Part shown: positions 1 to 11,719 of the stretch, one piece after another
Layout: every line of letters begins with the position of its first letter
Numbering within the stretch: the stretch's first letter is position 1
Translations under genes and position numbers: made by a program
Notes under the pieces: model-generated
The model's database searches: none
Told to the model about the DNA's origin: nothing
Seen by the model: only the letters and a program-made list of their open reading frames with translations
NCBI RefSeq assembly: GCF_016545825.1
Contig: NC_052619.1
Location: forward strand, 28,621,803 to 28,685,802
Origin: Eucalyptus grandis
Taxonomy: Eukaryota > Streptophyta > Magnoliopsida > Myrtales > Myrtaceae
Reading direction: 5' to 3'
DNA: 64,000 nt

Positions 1-1302
1 GCAGCTGCAAGAATTTTGCTAGACTTTGGTGGCAGCTTGAAGCCATGTACGTGGGTTGGGTTTTGAGGGGTCAACTGAATGGCCTTGATGAAGAGAAAGG
101 TTGACTATGAGGGAGTCGCACATGGACATGTGGCAGCGCAAAGATGAAGGGGAATTGAAGCTTCGGTTCGTGGCTTCTGTGGCCATGAGAGAGGGAGTGA
201 GTGGGAGAGAGGGGTAGAGAATTTGCAGGTACAAGGCTTCCACAAAATGCAAACAAAAGAGAAAGGATAGAGAGAGAGAGAGAGATGGTTCGAGCGAGGA
301 GATGGGAAAGGGGAGCCGTGTGGGAGAAGCCAAGGGAAAGGAGAGGGCCCAAAATCATTAAACCTTATCCATTCCCTTCAATCTTTGTTTCCAAAGCCAC
401 ACACAAATATCTAATGCTCCCAAATACTATCTCAACATTTAATCCCACCAATAATTATTGAAGCCAAAAATGCAGCTCTCTTCCATTGCTCTGAATTTCA
501 TTAATTTGGACCTTAATTTCCTAACCAAATTCTCCAATTTGGCATCCAATTTCGCCAAAGAAAAAGCCTATACCATTTCTGCAAGTCCCCATCGCCAAAT
601 AACTCAGTTTGATAGTAACAAATCTCTTCAATTCAGTCAATCCGAATTTCCGTTAATTTTCCGCAACGTCCGAATCAATTTTCCGTGAAAATCTCGGAAT
701 CTCGAAAAATCTTTTGAGACTGAGTCGACGTTCTTATAATATATTGTGACATGACAGGACTTTCAATTTTTGAAATTGGACTCGAATTCACGGTTAATTT
801 CCATTCGACTCATTTTTAGCGTGACTTAGGCTACCGGGTAACTTTTAGAGATTTTTGTGCAAATAACCCGTGGTCAATTTTCTTCGAGCCACTATGAACC
901 CACTCGACACATTGGCTACTCTCGGTTGTCATGAAAATCTCGATGATTTAAATACGGACACAGGGTACCAAAACGATATAAAAATCAGTTTAGTGCCGGC
1001 CGACGAGAATTTTCCAATTTAGTGGTGTCACCACGATTAGTCACACATCTCTATCGAACCGACCTATCTTCGATCTCTAATCAATTTACGTCTATGCCGT
1101 AATGGTCTCAACAGATGAACACGGTCGAGCAGCCGATTCCTTGTGGAATTCTCAAGTCTATTTGCCTTAAAATCCTTAATGGTTCTCCCAGATAATCTAG
1201 CTATCTCTAGAGTGATCGACTACGAAAATAATTTCTATAGACACGTCAATGAAATGTCCGATTAATTCAATAAAAAATAGGGTCGAAAATGCGGGATGTC
1301 AC
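1..1302. mobile_element. LTR-like sequence ending at 1302 (left end outside window)
   Basis: The + strand ends in GGGATGTCACA at 1302, so the reverse complement begins TGTGACATCCC. That is a usual start for plant Gypsy LTRs. Colinearity with copy B begins at the next base, which marks 1302/1303 as an insertion boundary. The stretch holds only short ORFs in several frames and no gag or pol motif. An AG microsatellite lies at 269-285. It could be a solo LTR or the edge of a full element, and its orientation is not settled. Confidence 0.5.
269..285. repeat. (AG)n microsatellite
   Basis: Perfect AG dinucleotide run of about 17 bases inside the LTR-like sequence. Confidence 0.8.
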
Positions 1303-1426
1303 ATAATCCATCGCCAAACACTTAATTTAAAGCTCAAGCTATAGGAAGACCGACGAACGATCTTTGTCGAGATCAGAGTTTCAATTTCCATAAAGAATCG
1401 AATTCAAACTTACCTTATTAATTTTA

Positions 1427-2474
1427 GGGTCCATTCGTTTTTTGAGACAATATCATATATGCGGAAAATATTTTCCCATTAGTCATTCTCTCGGTATTCG
1501 GTCGAAACCGAACTTTGAGTGGAAAATATTTTCCACCGTCCGTTAGCTAATTTAATTGTTTGGGAAAAATTCTCAAAATTGAATTTTAATATTTTTAATT
1601 GACCAAAAATTAGTTTTATTTTTTATATTTTTTTAAATGAATTTTTAATTATTTGTATTGTTAAAACATCGAAATTTTTATTCTTTTTATTCTTTTTTTT
1701 TCCTTTTCTTTTCCTTTCTCCTTCCTCCTCCTTCCTCCGCCTCTCCGCATGCTTGACAATGGTGGGCTGCCTGGCGGCTCTGTTCGGTGGCCGACGACGA
1801 GCCGGTCGCGGATCTAGCGAGCTCGAGGCTCGGCCGATCTCACCGGGAGCTCGCCGAATTTAGCGGTGGAGCTCGGGTTCGCTTAGATCGGGAGCCCGAG
1901 CTCCGCCACTGCATTCGGCGAGCTCGCCGCTCACCGCCGAGTCGGCAAACCTCGCGAGCTCGAGCAAGGCCTGAGCCTTACCTAGCTCGTCGGATTTGGT
2001 GAGGCCCGAGCTCCACCCTCAGGTGGCCGAGAGCTCTGCCTCGCTCGATCTAGCGAGTTTCAAGTGAGCTCAGCTTCGCCAGATCGGGTGAGGCTCGAGC
2101 TAGCTTGCGGCCGATTGATGGTTGTGGCTGGTCGTCGGCTCTCACCATGGCCGTCGACTAGCCAAGGCCAAAGAAGAAGATGAAAAGGAAATAAAGAAAA
2201 AAAAAAAAAGAACAAGGAAAAAAATTAAAAACTCGATTGAAAAAAAAGAAAAAAAGAAAAGAAAGCATAAAAATAAAACGAAAATGTATTAGTGAAAAGA
2301 AGCAAGATGGAAGAAGTTATGGAAAATGTTTTCCACTTTTGAAAAGTGGAAAACATTTTCCTCACTTTTTAAAGGTTTTTTTTCCAATGATAGAAAACAT
2401 TTTTCTTGATTAGTTCATTTTCCGTGAAACGAATGTTGGAAAATCCGGAAAATGTTTTCTTGGAAGTCATTTTC
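1427..2474. mobile_element. Large MITE-like insertion with GC-rich core, copy A only
   Basis: This block separates two stretches (ending ATTTTAG at about 1425 and resuming TTTTATTTCG at about 2485) that are nearly contiguous in copy B at 46900-46920. Both ends are rich in short palindromic words such as GGAAAATATTTTCC, and the outer parts are complementary in style (GGTCCATTCG on the left, CGAATGTTGG on the right). The core (about 1735-2160) is strikingly GC-rich, with repeated GAGCTC words, unlike the AT-rich surroundings. No transposase is visible. A terminal-inverted-repeat element is the likely class; exact ends and target duplication are uncertain. The short ORF in the core at 1787-2002 is probably composition-driven. 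Confidence 0.5.
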
Positions 2475-4088
2475 TGCAAAACAACTCTTTTATTTCGTAA
2501 AAAAAATAAATAGTTTAAAAAATATTTTTTTAAATAGTTCATATAATTTATAAAAATAAATGAATAAAAAATATTTTCATAATCTACTAAATTATTTAAA
2601 TATATCGACTAATTATCTCGATACAAAAAATTATTTTTAAAAAATTGTATTCAAATCTTTTATTAATTTTCCTCCTATCTAATCGTATGGTGCATTTTTA
2701 ATATGTACATACAAAAACTGGTGTTTATTCTATTTTCACAATAGAACGATTATTCAATTCTTTTTCTCCTTTTCATCATAACTCAATCGAAATGTATTGG
2801 ATTCTCTTAATCTTTAGGACGTATTCCTTAATTCTTTAATAACCCTTCAAAAAAGAGAAAGAGATGAAAGATGAAAACACGAAAATTTTTTTGGGGGGGT
2901 GATAGGGATTTTATCTATCTATTTCACCCTATAAAGCCAATTCTTTTGCCAATGCTATTTCCTTAATGGAAGGAACAATTTCTTCTCGGATTTTGCATAA
3001 ATTTTTGTAACATTCCATTTCATCGTTGTCGCAAGACAATCACCAAGCTTTTCACATGCGCATAACATCTGCAAAAACACTAATCATTATATAATAACTC
3101 TCCTTACAAATGCCAATATCTTTGTTGCAATAACCAGAAAAAAAGTGCATTGCGGGTATGCAAAAAAAATTATGATAAAAAAAATTTACAATGTCAACTT
3201 ATTAAGCAATATTTAGATTGTTAGTCGACGAGAAAGATATTATGAACTTTTCTGGTAAGGTTACTTTATAAGATAGAAAAGATTCAAAATTTGAAATTAT
3301 GATACACGAAAGAAAATATTAAAATTATTAATTTACACATTCGTCCATTCGTCAATCAATTTGCATAATTAAATGAGGATAACGTGACAAGGAAAAAAAA
3401 ATGCATTTCTCTAAAAGTAAGCTGTCCTCTTTGCTTTATCTAATAGTGTGATGATCATTAAAAAGTTATTATTGTTGCGAGAATATTTATCAATTTATGT
3501 GAATTCAAAGTATGAAATTTGGAGAAGTGATTAGGAAACAAAAATGATTTATGGGAAAAAGCTCAAATTTTTTGAAGGTGCCATGATGTCACATCAAGTT
3601 TTTGGTAACCTAATGAGGCATCCTAAGTGGATAGTACTCGTAATTTATCCTAATTTGGGTCATTCACCCCGATCTCTCCCGGTATGTATGGTTTATATGA
3701 ATAATTATCTATACTCAATCGGTTTATGATGAAACAACTATTTTTTTTAACAAATTACACTTCGAATAATTAAAGTATAATTTATAATAGAAGTAATAAA
3801 TTATAGAGAATATGAATATGTTAAAAGTATATAAACGTGTACTTAATTAATAAAACAAGATATTGAATACAGATGTCATTGATATTTAATTCTATCTAAT
3901 CAGACACGCACCGCCAGCCTTCAAATTTGGTTCCACTCGCAAAAGTCCATAATAGTCTAGACAATTATTGGTCTTTTCAGGCAAGAAAATGAATTACCTA
4001 TGATGCTTTTAATAGAAGAGAATAACAAAGTAGCAATTTCTATTGCTTTGAGGGGAATAGGGATTGTAGGGGGTTTGGTTTTGATCTG
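2475..4088. other. Non-coding duplicated spacer (A), PIN upstream region
   Basis: AT-rich sequence colinear with 46905-48490 in copy B at roughly 95-96% identity by eye, with scattered small indels. The only ORF of note (3544-3729) is interrupted by indels in the copies and resembles no family, so it is not called as a gene. It may contain PIN promoter remnants. Confidence 0.6.
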
Positions 4089-4091
4089 TTA

Positions 4092-4749
4092 GGTTGCATT
4101 TGATAACATTTCTGTTAAAAAATTGTTCCCGAGAACAGAAATAGAAAAAAACTATTTTTGATCCGGGGAACAATTTTTGAACATAAGAACGTGTTTGGTA
4201 ATTGCAAAAAATTTTATTCCCGGAATAGAAAAAAACAGAAATACGTTTGGTAAACTTTTATAATTTTTTGTTTTTTAATTTTTAAATATTTTCCTTTATT
4301 TTTCTTTATTTTTTTCTTCCTTTTGGCCGGTTGCCGGCCTTAGTCATGGCCGACGACCGCCGACGAGGGCCGGCGGCCTCACCCAACCACGGCAAGGCTC
4401 GAGCTCGCTCAAATCCGGTGAGGTCGAGCTCGCCTAGCCATCGCCGAGGCTCGGCCTTGTCGGGGTTGGCGATGCTTCCCGGCGAGGTCGTCGGCCCTGA
4501 CAATGGCCGCCGACCATGGTCGAGGCCAGCGACCGGCCAAAGAAAAGAAAAAGAAGAAAGAAGAAAAAGAAGAAGTGTTTCTCGAATTGTTTCGAGAACA
4601 AGAAACAAGTTTTTCTACTTCTTGTTTCTATTCCAAATTTGTTTTAGGGGAACAAAAAAATAGATTTTGTTCCCGGAAATAAAAGTGTAAAAAAACGTTT
4701 CTGTTCATTTTTGTTCGCCGAACAAAAGAACAGAATTTTTGTTCGAGGA
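4092..4749. mobile_element. Harbinger-type MITE with GC-rich core, copy A only
   Basis: A 658-bp block absent from copy B. It is flanked by TTA at 4089-4091 and 4750-4752. The left end GGTTGCATTTGATAAC matches the terminal motif of the related elements at 9230, 29849 and 32821. The right end (TTTTGTTCGAGGA) does not show the matching inverted repeat, so it may be damaged. The subterminal regions carry CTGTT/AACAG-rich words in inverted orientation. The core at 4320-4540 is GC-rich (CCGGTTGCCGGCC-like); its ORFs on both strands are composition artefacts. Confidence 0.65.
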
Positions 4750-4752
4750 TTA

Positions 4753-5123
4753 TCCTAAAGAAAAAACACTAACAACTTGAACTAGCGAACTACTGGAAAC
4801 CCTTTACCTATTTTTCCTTACAAATAGACTCACTTCACTCTTGACGAAGGTGATGCACCATAAAATAGATGAAATTATTTATAATAGCTATACTTCCTGT
4901 CGAAAGATGAAGATCTACTAAAAATGAGGTCTGTCCTATTTTTTATGAATGCGATTTGTGAAAAATAAGCTCTTGACCAGCTGCTTGAAATAAATGACCT
5001 CATAAGCCCCCCTCTCGTGCCGTACTTCCACAGCACAGTCTTGGACAACCAAATCGAGCATTCTAGAAGTGAGTCCCCATTAGCTGCTGCAAGCATCAGC
5101 TACGTTCTCCATAGAGACGAACC
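4753..5123. other. PIN pseudogene A upstream sequence
   Basis: Duplicated at 48501-48874 with only a few substitutions. It precedes the PIN start codon and probably contains the former promoter and 5' UTR. No TATA box could be assigned with confidence. Confidence 0.4.
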
Positions 5124-6722
5124 ATGATTGGTTTGGAAGATACATACAATGTGATTGCAGCCATGGTGCCTCTCTACGTTGCCCTGATGCTCAGGTACGG
5201 CTCTGTGAAGTGGTGGAGCGTGTTCAAGTCGGAGCAATGCGCCGGCATAAACTGCATGGTCTACTATTTCATCATCCTCTTTTCATCTTTGAGTTCACGG
5301 CCGCACATGCCTATCTCTTCGAGATGAATTACTCCATCATAGGGGCGGATGTTATCTCGACGTTCCTTGCTTCCCCGATGCTTGTGTTGTGTGCCGAATG
5401 CAGCAGCAAAGTGGACTTTAGCAGAAGCATCACCACCTTTTCCTCGCTTACCTTGGCTAATCTCCTAGTTATCGGGATACCGATAGTGAGACCAATGCAT
5501 GATCAGGTGGGTGTGGATCTTGTGGTTCAATTATCGGTTGAACAAGTCACTCTTTGGGTTCCGCTTCTGTTATGTTTTCTCGAGTTTTGGAACATAGGGA
5601 TGGACTTTTCTCCAACGGGTGCGAGAACGGGTGATTCAGTGCCGATCGAGAAAGATGCTGAGGGAATGGCCGAGGCCGTGGAGAGCAAGAACATTAGACC
5701 GAAGACTGTGGATCGCCGTCAACATTGGAATGGCTTTGAAACCTAGCGTGTATGCTTGCGTCCTTGGCGTCGCTTGGGCAGTAATAGCTCACAGGTTTGG
5801 AATTCAAGAGAAGCCTTTTGATTTAGCGAGCAATGTCAGATTGTCACCGAAGGTCCATCAACTCACAAAACTATTTCTTTTTTAAGGTTCAGAGTGAAAA
5901 TGCCGGAAATTATAGAAGGATCCATACAGATTCTATCTCGAGCTGGGTAAGGAACTGTTATATTCAACTGCGAGCTTGAATTAGAAACATGAGTAGGCAT
6001 GTTACAAGAAGGTTTGGTCCACGTCTAGGAGAAACTATACCGAGTAACTTTCATTTACAAGAGCAGAATTTTATATTTGCTTATTTCATATGGGTGCAGG
6101 TACATTCATGGTAATGCAGAGAAAGATGATGCTTGAGGCATGAAAAAGACATTTTTGGGAATCATATTGAGGTTTGTTGCTGGACCAGCTCTAGCGGCCG
6201 TGAGTTCCCTCGTCATGGGATTGTGCGGTGACGTTCTCAGAATCGTTGTCATACAGGTAATGAGATTAAGTCCATTGCGTATCTTCAACTACGTGATTCT
6301 ATTAGATTCATTTCACATTATGAACTCAAACAATCAATAGCTCATATTCTAAACCCACCAACATAGACCTCTATTAAGCCTAGTAATACGATTTTCAAAC
6401 TATAGCTCTACTTCTTGTTAAATGAATTTAACTACTATTGATCAAGAAAAGTGATTTGCAATTTCCCTTTTGCAATCAGCACTGCAACAGCTGCCTACAA
6501 CTTTCATCTTTGCGAAAGAATAAGAATTACATCCCAAGTGTTCTCAGCACCTCGTCGGTTCTCTGAATTCATTCAAATGAGTTACATTCACAGTGTTCAC
6601 CAATATGAACTTTCAATTGTCTAAGGAAGTCATCTACACTTAATTATTGTGGGGTGGTATATGGCACATTGGCATCCCTTCCACTCTTGATAGCTTATTA
6701 TGCTGCTTTAGAGGTCATATGA
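5124..6722 (+). pseudogene. PIN auxin efflux carrier (short type) pseudogene, copy A
   Basis: The start MIGLEDTYNVIAAMVPLY is the canonical N-terminus of PIN auxin transporters, followed by GSVKWWSVF and the membrane segments through LLLCFLEF near 5590. The hydrophilic loop is very short, as in PIN5/PIN8-type carriers of the ER. Later parts are MPxIIEGSIQIL at about 5905, GPALAAVSSLVMG in an exon at about 6100-6255, FIFAKE at about 6500 and SLPLLIAYYAALE at the end. Lesions: a 1-base deletion at about 5277; an extra base at about 5702; a lost base at about 5822; TAA after the ILS..G motif (5947); TGA at about 6133; TAA after FAKE. The first donor GGTAAGT is deleted, and the AG before the last exon is changed. 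It cannot encode a carrier. Confidence 0.88.
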
Positions 6723-8290
6723 AAGCTGACCCACATCCAAAGATCAGGCAAGAATCATATGAAGAGAGGGAATAAATGATCGATGCAAGTGCAATTGAGA
6801 AAATTTGGTGGTGATTATCTCATGATTTGTGTAACATCATGAGCAAAATACAACTCTTAAGTGGTGATTTACGCCCGAAATTCCCTTAGTTCATATACAA
6901 CAGTCACGCAAGAAAAGAAATTTCATAGGGAGTTTAATTGTAAACTCAACCAAAATCAAATGTGGGCAATGTCCATATTGAAACTTACCAAGTTCAGGAA
7001 TTGGAATGTGCTCTTTCAATGCTTTGATCAGGAATATTGCAGAATCCAGGCTCAGTCTGTTCTACGTACCTTGTTGCAATTTGAGCTATGAGGCCCATGT
7101 TGTATCTCATAGCTCCTGGTTTTATCCATGTTCCTTTTTTCAGCTGTAATCAATGCCAGGCTAACCTGAGTCGAGCCGGGCTCTTCAATATGCACCACTT
7201 TTACTAGTGTATCCACTTTGAGGCCCAATTAACTTAAGAGTCCTCACAAGCGAATCTATCACTAAGATAATAACGGGGGCTCCCTTCGAGGTCCTTGTTT
7301 TACTTTCAAGTATAAAAAGAAAATTTCCTTTTTGTGAAAAGAGATGAGTGTATCCATCTATAAATGATAGAGACGAGCATTTCAAAAGTTCTTATACTTG
7401 CAATAGTGAATAGAGGTGGTTCACTTCTTAGGTGCGCAACAACTTCGTAGCTGTAGAAGCTCCCCTTCTAATTTATGATACCTTATTGCAACCACGTGTC
7501 TAACTATATGTCTTGGTAAACATACAATCTAGCATAGTAACACAAATTATGACCAGGAATATGATCCGATCTTGACGATTCGGAACATCTAAGTGTAGGC
7601 TTTTATGGTCTGTTGACCTTACCTCATCATAAGGTAAGGGAATTTACACATATAGCAGCTCGAAAGTTTTTTTTATTTTTAGTTTTTTCATTTTTTAAAT
7701 TTTTTTGTAACAAATCATATCAAAAGTAACTAGACCTAATTTTTAGGAGATCATCTTTTAAAAGGAAAATGAAAATTCTCATGTAAAAAAATAGTCATTA
7801 TAAGAAACTTCATTTATTTTGTGACATTTCACCTCCGCAAGAGTAAAGTAGTTTGTTCATAACTTTCTAAAAGAGTTAGTGTCAAATACATATTGTCAAA
7901 ACAAGTTATCCATCACCTGATTTCTCAGTATTTTGTTGGTAACTTACCAACAATTTTATTAAATGTGATTCATATATAAATCAACAATGAAAGACAATGT
8001 GATATACGACAAGTATCCATCTCCTGAAGAGAAGTTTGGCTTCAACTCCAATTCGAATTGGAGAAGGAAACCATGCTAATGTGCCTTGGATGATTCAAGT
8101 CTCAAGATCAAGTTTGTCACTGAGTGAATGTAAATACTTCATTTCCAGTTCAAACGAGCTTAATTTCTTATACGATTACCTTTGCTATGTCAATAAACAA
8201 GGTTCATGAGCCAAAAATAGCTCATATTGGAGTCTATTTATAGCAAAAAAAATTTCCCTCACAATTAGTCATGCATGACATTGTAGCACC
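6723..8290. other. Non-coding duplicated spacer (A)
   Basis: Matches 50489-52040 in copy B. Identity is about 99% up to about 7262, then falls to about 94% and lower. The ORF at 6861-7091 is open in both copies but resembles no known protein. No gene, RNA or promoter was identified. Confidence 0.5.
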
Positions 8291-8499
8291 GTGAACTTGC
8301 AAACTGGGGTTCGCCAGCTTGTAGCACCTGGGCTCCTGGCATCTTCCTATACCTAGACATAGGTAATCTAGGGGACACAAAATTGATCATGAAGTTAAAT
8401 ATCATATTAGAGTCACCACTAATAAGTTCAAAAGAACAAAGTCGATTGGATATCTAAGGGATTAAGCAGAAATGAGAAAGTCAACGACCTAAGTACAAG

Positions 8500-8870
8500 A
8501 AATTAGATATTAGATTCGAAGGTTCGGTTACGTGTGGGATGAATTAACATTACACGACGCCCTCTTGGTATCAATGCCCATTCTTTTTTCCCCAGGTCAT
8601 TCATCATCTGAGGCGTTTTTGCAGATGGTGTCCTTCCCTCTGTTGAAGATGGTCGTGCGGTGCTAGCAGTTGTGGATCCTCCAGTTTCTCTGACTTATTG
8701 GGTTAGAGAAACGCTTTCACTTGCTGAAGCCTCAGGAAGTTGAGTAAGATCGACTTCATATGGCCCTTTTGGAGCGCAAGAGAGAATAGTGGCAGCTCAT
8801 GTTGATTTGTATACTCCAGTTACCTTACGAGTACTTCGTGATGCTTTGGGAGCCATTACTCTCAGAGGCT
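8500..8870 (-). pseudogene. Unrecognised coding-like fragment, copy A (interrupted)
   Basis: Minus-strand counterpart of the open frame at 52283-52636 in copy B. The translation keeps short runs such as APKGPYEVDLTQLPE and LGKKEWALIPRGRR, but a CAA codon in B is TAA here (near 8697), so the frame is closed. I do not recognise the family. It may be an exon of a lost gene or transposon-derived. Confidence 0.4.
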
Positions 8871-9229
8871 GAAGAAGGAGATGACAACTGAGGATTTGAT
8901 ATCGAGAGAGATCCATCGGTCAAGAGAGATATATTGACAGAACCTTCAGCCCCCAGAAAAAGGAATGAGCTTACCTAAGCGGACGAGAACATTATCAAAT
9001 TCTATGCCAATATATTTTTGTTTGAACAGACGAATCAATAAATTTTTATTCACTGTTTCTATATATCCTTAAACTTCACCCTTTAGATGTGTACTAGTCT
9101 AGACAAATTGGTGGACTTTCACGGATACAAGTTAAAAAAAAAAAGAAGAGAACTATCAATATGGGAAGATTTGATGTAACAAGTCTCTCATGGTTCCTAT
9201 CAATCACTTTTTGTAGTTCACGTTTCTTA

Positions 9230-9866
9230 GGGTCCGTTTGATAATACTTATGTTATGGGAAATAATCTCTTTTTAGAAATAGTCTCTTTCTATTTTTATT
9301 CATCAGAATAATTTCTAAGTAAAAGAACGTTTTTGGTAACTACACAAAATTTTTATTCTCAGAATGGAAAAAGTACATGAATGTGTTTGGTACAATTTAC
9401 AATTTTTTTTTTTTTTTTGTAACGTAGAACTTCTTTTTAAATTTTTAATATTTTTTTAAGATTTCTTTTCTTATTCTTCCACTACCACTAACTATTGCAG
9501 TTTCTGCCGCCATTGCCACAAGCCAATTGCAGCGGTCGGCGGTAGTCGACGGTCGATAATCATCAGCAGCTAGCGATCGATGGTTGGTGGTTAGTGGCAG
9601 CCAGCAATGGCCGGACAGCAAGGGGCAGCGGCGGCCAAGGAAGAAGAAAGGAAAAAAGAAAAAAAAAGTTATTTCTAAAAATTGTTTCCGAAAACAAGAA
9701 ATTACTTTTTCTACTTCTTATTTATATTTCAAATCTATTCTCCGCCATTTTTTATTCTGGAGAATAGACAAATTAATTGACATTACCAAACGGATTTCCA
9801 TTCTTTTCTATCCCGGGGAACAAAAAAACAGAAAAACAAAAGAATAAAAACGTTAACAAACAGCCC
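9230..9866. mobile_element. Harbinger-type MITE, copy A only, precise empty site in B
   Basis: A 637-bp element with TTA target duplications at 9227-9229 and 9867-9869. The left end GGGTCCGTTTGATAAT pairs with the inverted right end GGGCTGTTTGTTAACG. At 53028-53030 in copy B the same flanks are joined by a single TTA, so this is a precise empty site. There is no transposase. The 3-bp TWA target and the size fit non-autonomous PIF/Harbinger elements. The minus ORF at 9773-10006 and plus ORF at 9584-9847 cross the element ends and are not genes. Confidence 0.85.
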
Positions 9867-10209
9867 TTAGTCATTAGTTCAAACTCAGAGAACCCAAAGG
9901 GCCACAGCTCAAGTTTGGTTCTTTTCCAGGACGTAGATCGTTTGATGACAATCTGTGCGAACGACAGCATGTTGTGGCGGTAGACAAATATTTCTACGTA
10001 ACTCACACTCCTCAGTCAAGCATAGCTACAGTTAGATAAGACAAACCAGAACATTCATTTATCAGAGAAATCGCTTCCACCAAGCACTTCATCTTGATGA
10101 AACAACAGAAACTCGTTGAGTACTAAAGAGTTCACTAGACAACACACCTTTCGTTTTTTCTCTTTTCCAAGGAACGTTGCATATCCAAGCTTTTTGACGG
10201 ATTCGATGC

Positions 10210-11506
10210 TTAATCCTGTGGTCGAAGGACAACACCTTTGACAAGGAGTCCGGACTTCCAATGGTCATCCGTTTCGGAGAAGGAAAATCTTATCTCGCCA
10301 ACATTCTCCGGAGAAGTCATGAATGTACCAACAGGGATGTCTATCCATTCACCCTTCGGCTTCACCAACAAATTCTCAATGCGTCCCTGCGTGGTTTTAT
10401 CCGGTAGAGTGAGGTTTAAGTTCACCGGAACGTTCCACCCACTGCTATCTACACTCCTTTTCACCACGAAGGCAACCTCATATGTGGTCTTTGGAGAGAG
10501 CTTGATTGTCCTAAACGTGCCGGAAATTTGTAGCCAGCATACACTCAACAGCTTCGCCACGGGTATGTCTTCTTCGCCATTGTAACTGAAAGTCCAAATT
10601 TGGAACAATATGCTAGTTAATGATGACATGAAAACTGTAGATAATTTTTCTTCTCTCTTCATGGACCGCAGGTAGAATTTCGTTATTCGGATCCAATTTG
10701 GTCTATTAGTATGTTCTATAGAAGTAATGTTTTCTGCAAGTTCTATCTACGTAAACCAAGTCGATCTGATACTTCAAAGAGCAAAGGTTGATTCTGTTTT
10801 TCACATTCAACTAGAGTATAGTTGATTGATCATCCATATCATATCGGCTGCTTTTTGCGACCAAATCATCCATATCAATCGAAGACTTCAAAACAAACCA
10901 ATTAACTCCATGTAAATCAAGCAGCGATGAGTACCCTTTTAAACGAAATTACGAAGACATAATCATCATTGCTTTCTTGTGTTGCTAATTCTACCGGACA
11001 AACACACGTTTCAAGAAGTTACCATTAAAACAAGCAAGTACCCGCGTTTTCTTCCATGTAATAGCCTATTCTGTCCACAATTGAAGAGTGAATATAGTTA
11101 CCATTCTTCCGCCTCGTTGATCCAACCCCAGTATTGCTTATTTTCGATCCAACTGATGGATAACTTTTTAGCAAGCAACAAGAAGCAGTTCTTTTGGAAG
11201 ACTTCGTCGACCCAGAACTTCTACAATTTCAAACCAAAAGTGAATGGGACATTCATATCATCGATTCAAGTTTGCTACACATTTCTCGTGTCTAAATTAA
11301 ATAATTACAAAGTGGAATACCTGTTTGTAATCCTGTTTTTTATCCTTTATGATCACTCCACCGTAGACCCGATTGCACAACTCTTCGACGCCGATCGAGG
11401 AATCCGCGTTCGTCACTCTTCGTACAAGCGTTACGGCGAGGAGAGGAGGCCTTCTCGCTTCAGCTGGTCTTACTGGAGCTGAGCCTTCCTTAGTTTTCTC
11501 TTCCAT
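10210..11506 (-). CDS. PP2-like (phloem protein 2, A-type) lectin, copy A, three exons
   Basis: The coding exons on the minus strand are 11506-11321, 11220-11102 and 10585-10210, together 681 nt or 226 codons plus stop, with frame kept across both GT-AG introns (100 and 516 bp). The start is ATG at 11506 (MEEKTKEGS). Exon 1 carries SSIGVEELCNRVYGGV. Exon 2 has KFWVDE..NCFLLLAKKLSI.WIENKQYWGW. Exon 3 holds the PP2 core: VAKLLSVCWLQI, LSPKTTYEVAFVVK, GEWIDIPVGTF, NVGEIRFSFSE and KSGLLVKGVVLRP. These are hallmarks of A-type PP2 proteins, which are carbohydrate-binding phloem and defence proteins. No F-box or transmembrane segment is seen. Of the PP2 copies in the window, only this one has an intact start, splice sites and frame. 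Its ligand and expression are unknown. Confidence 0.9.
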
Positions 11507-11719
11507 TTTTTCACCATTGAGTTTCTCGCAGCAGGCTGTTCCAATTGAAAAAGAAGTCTCGACACCCAAAATTTTGGGAGGAAGGATGGGAAGAGAAGGG
11601 GTGACTGTAGTTGGCTTTTCGGTCTTAACTAATAATCAAAAGGTTTTTTTTTTTTTAAATATTAATCTGCGAATGCACCCGGAATTGAGTTGGGTAAAAC
11701 CCTGCTGCCGGTTTCAGAA

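Noticed and set aside
1787..2002. 71-residue Arg/Ala-rich ORF
   Set aside because: Composition-driven frame in a GC-rich transposon core; no homologous frame in copy B.
4306..4663. Overlapping ORFs on both strands
   Set aside because: Located in the GC-rich core of a MITE, with low complexity and no family resemblance.
10238..10585. 115-residue plus-strand ORF over PP2 exon 3, also at 53437-53784
   Set aside because: Antisense shadow of the conserved PP2 coding exon; its conservation follows from the minus-strand gene.
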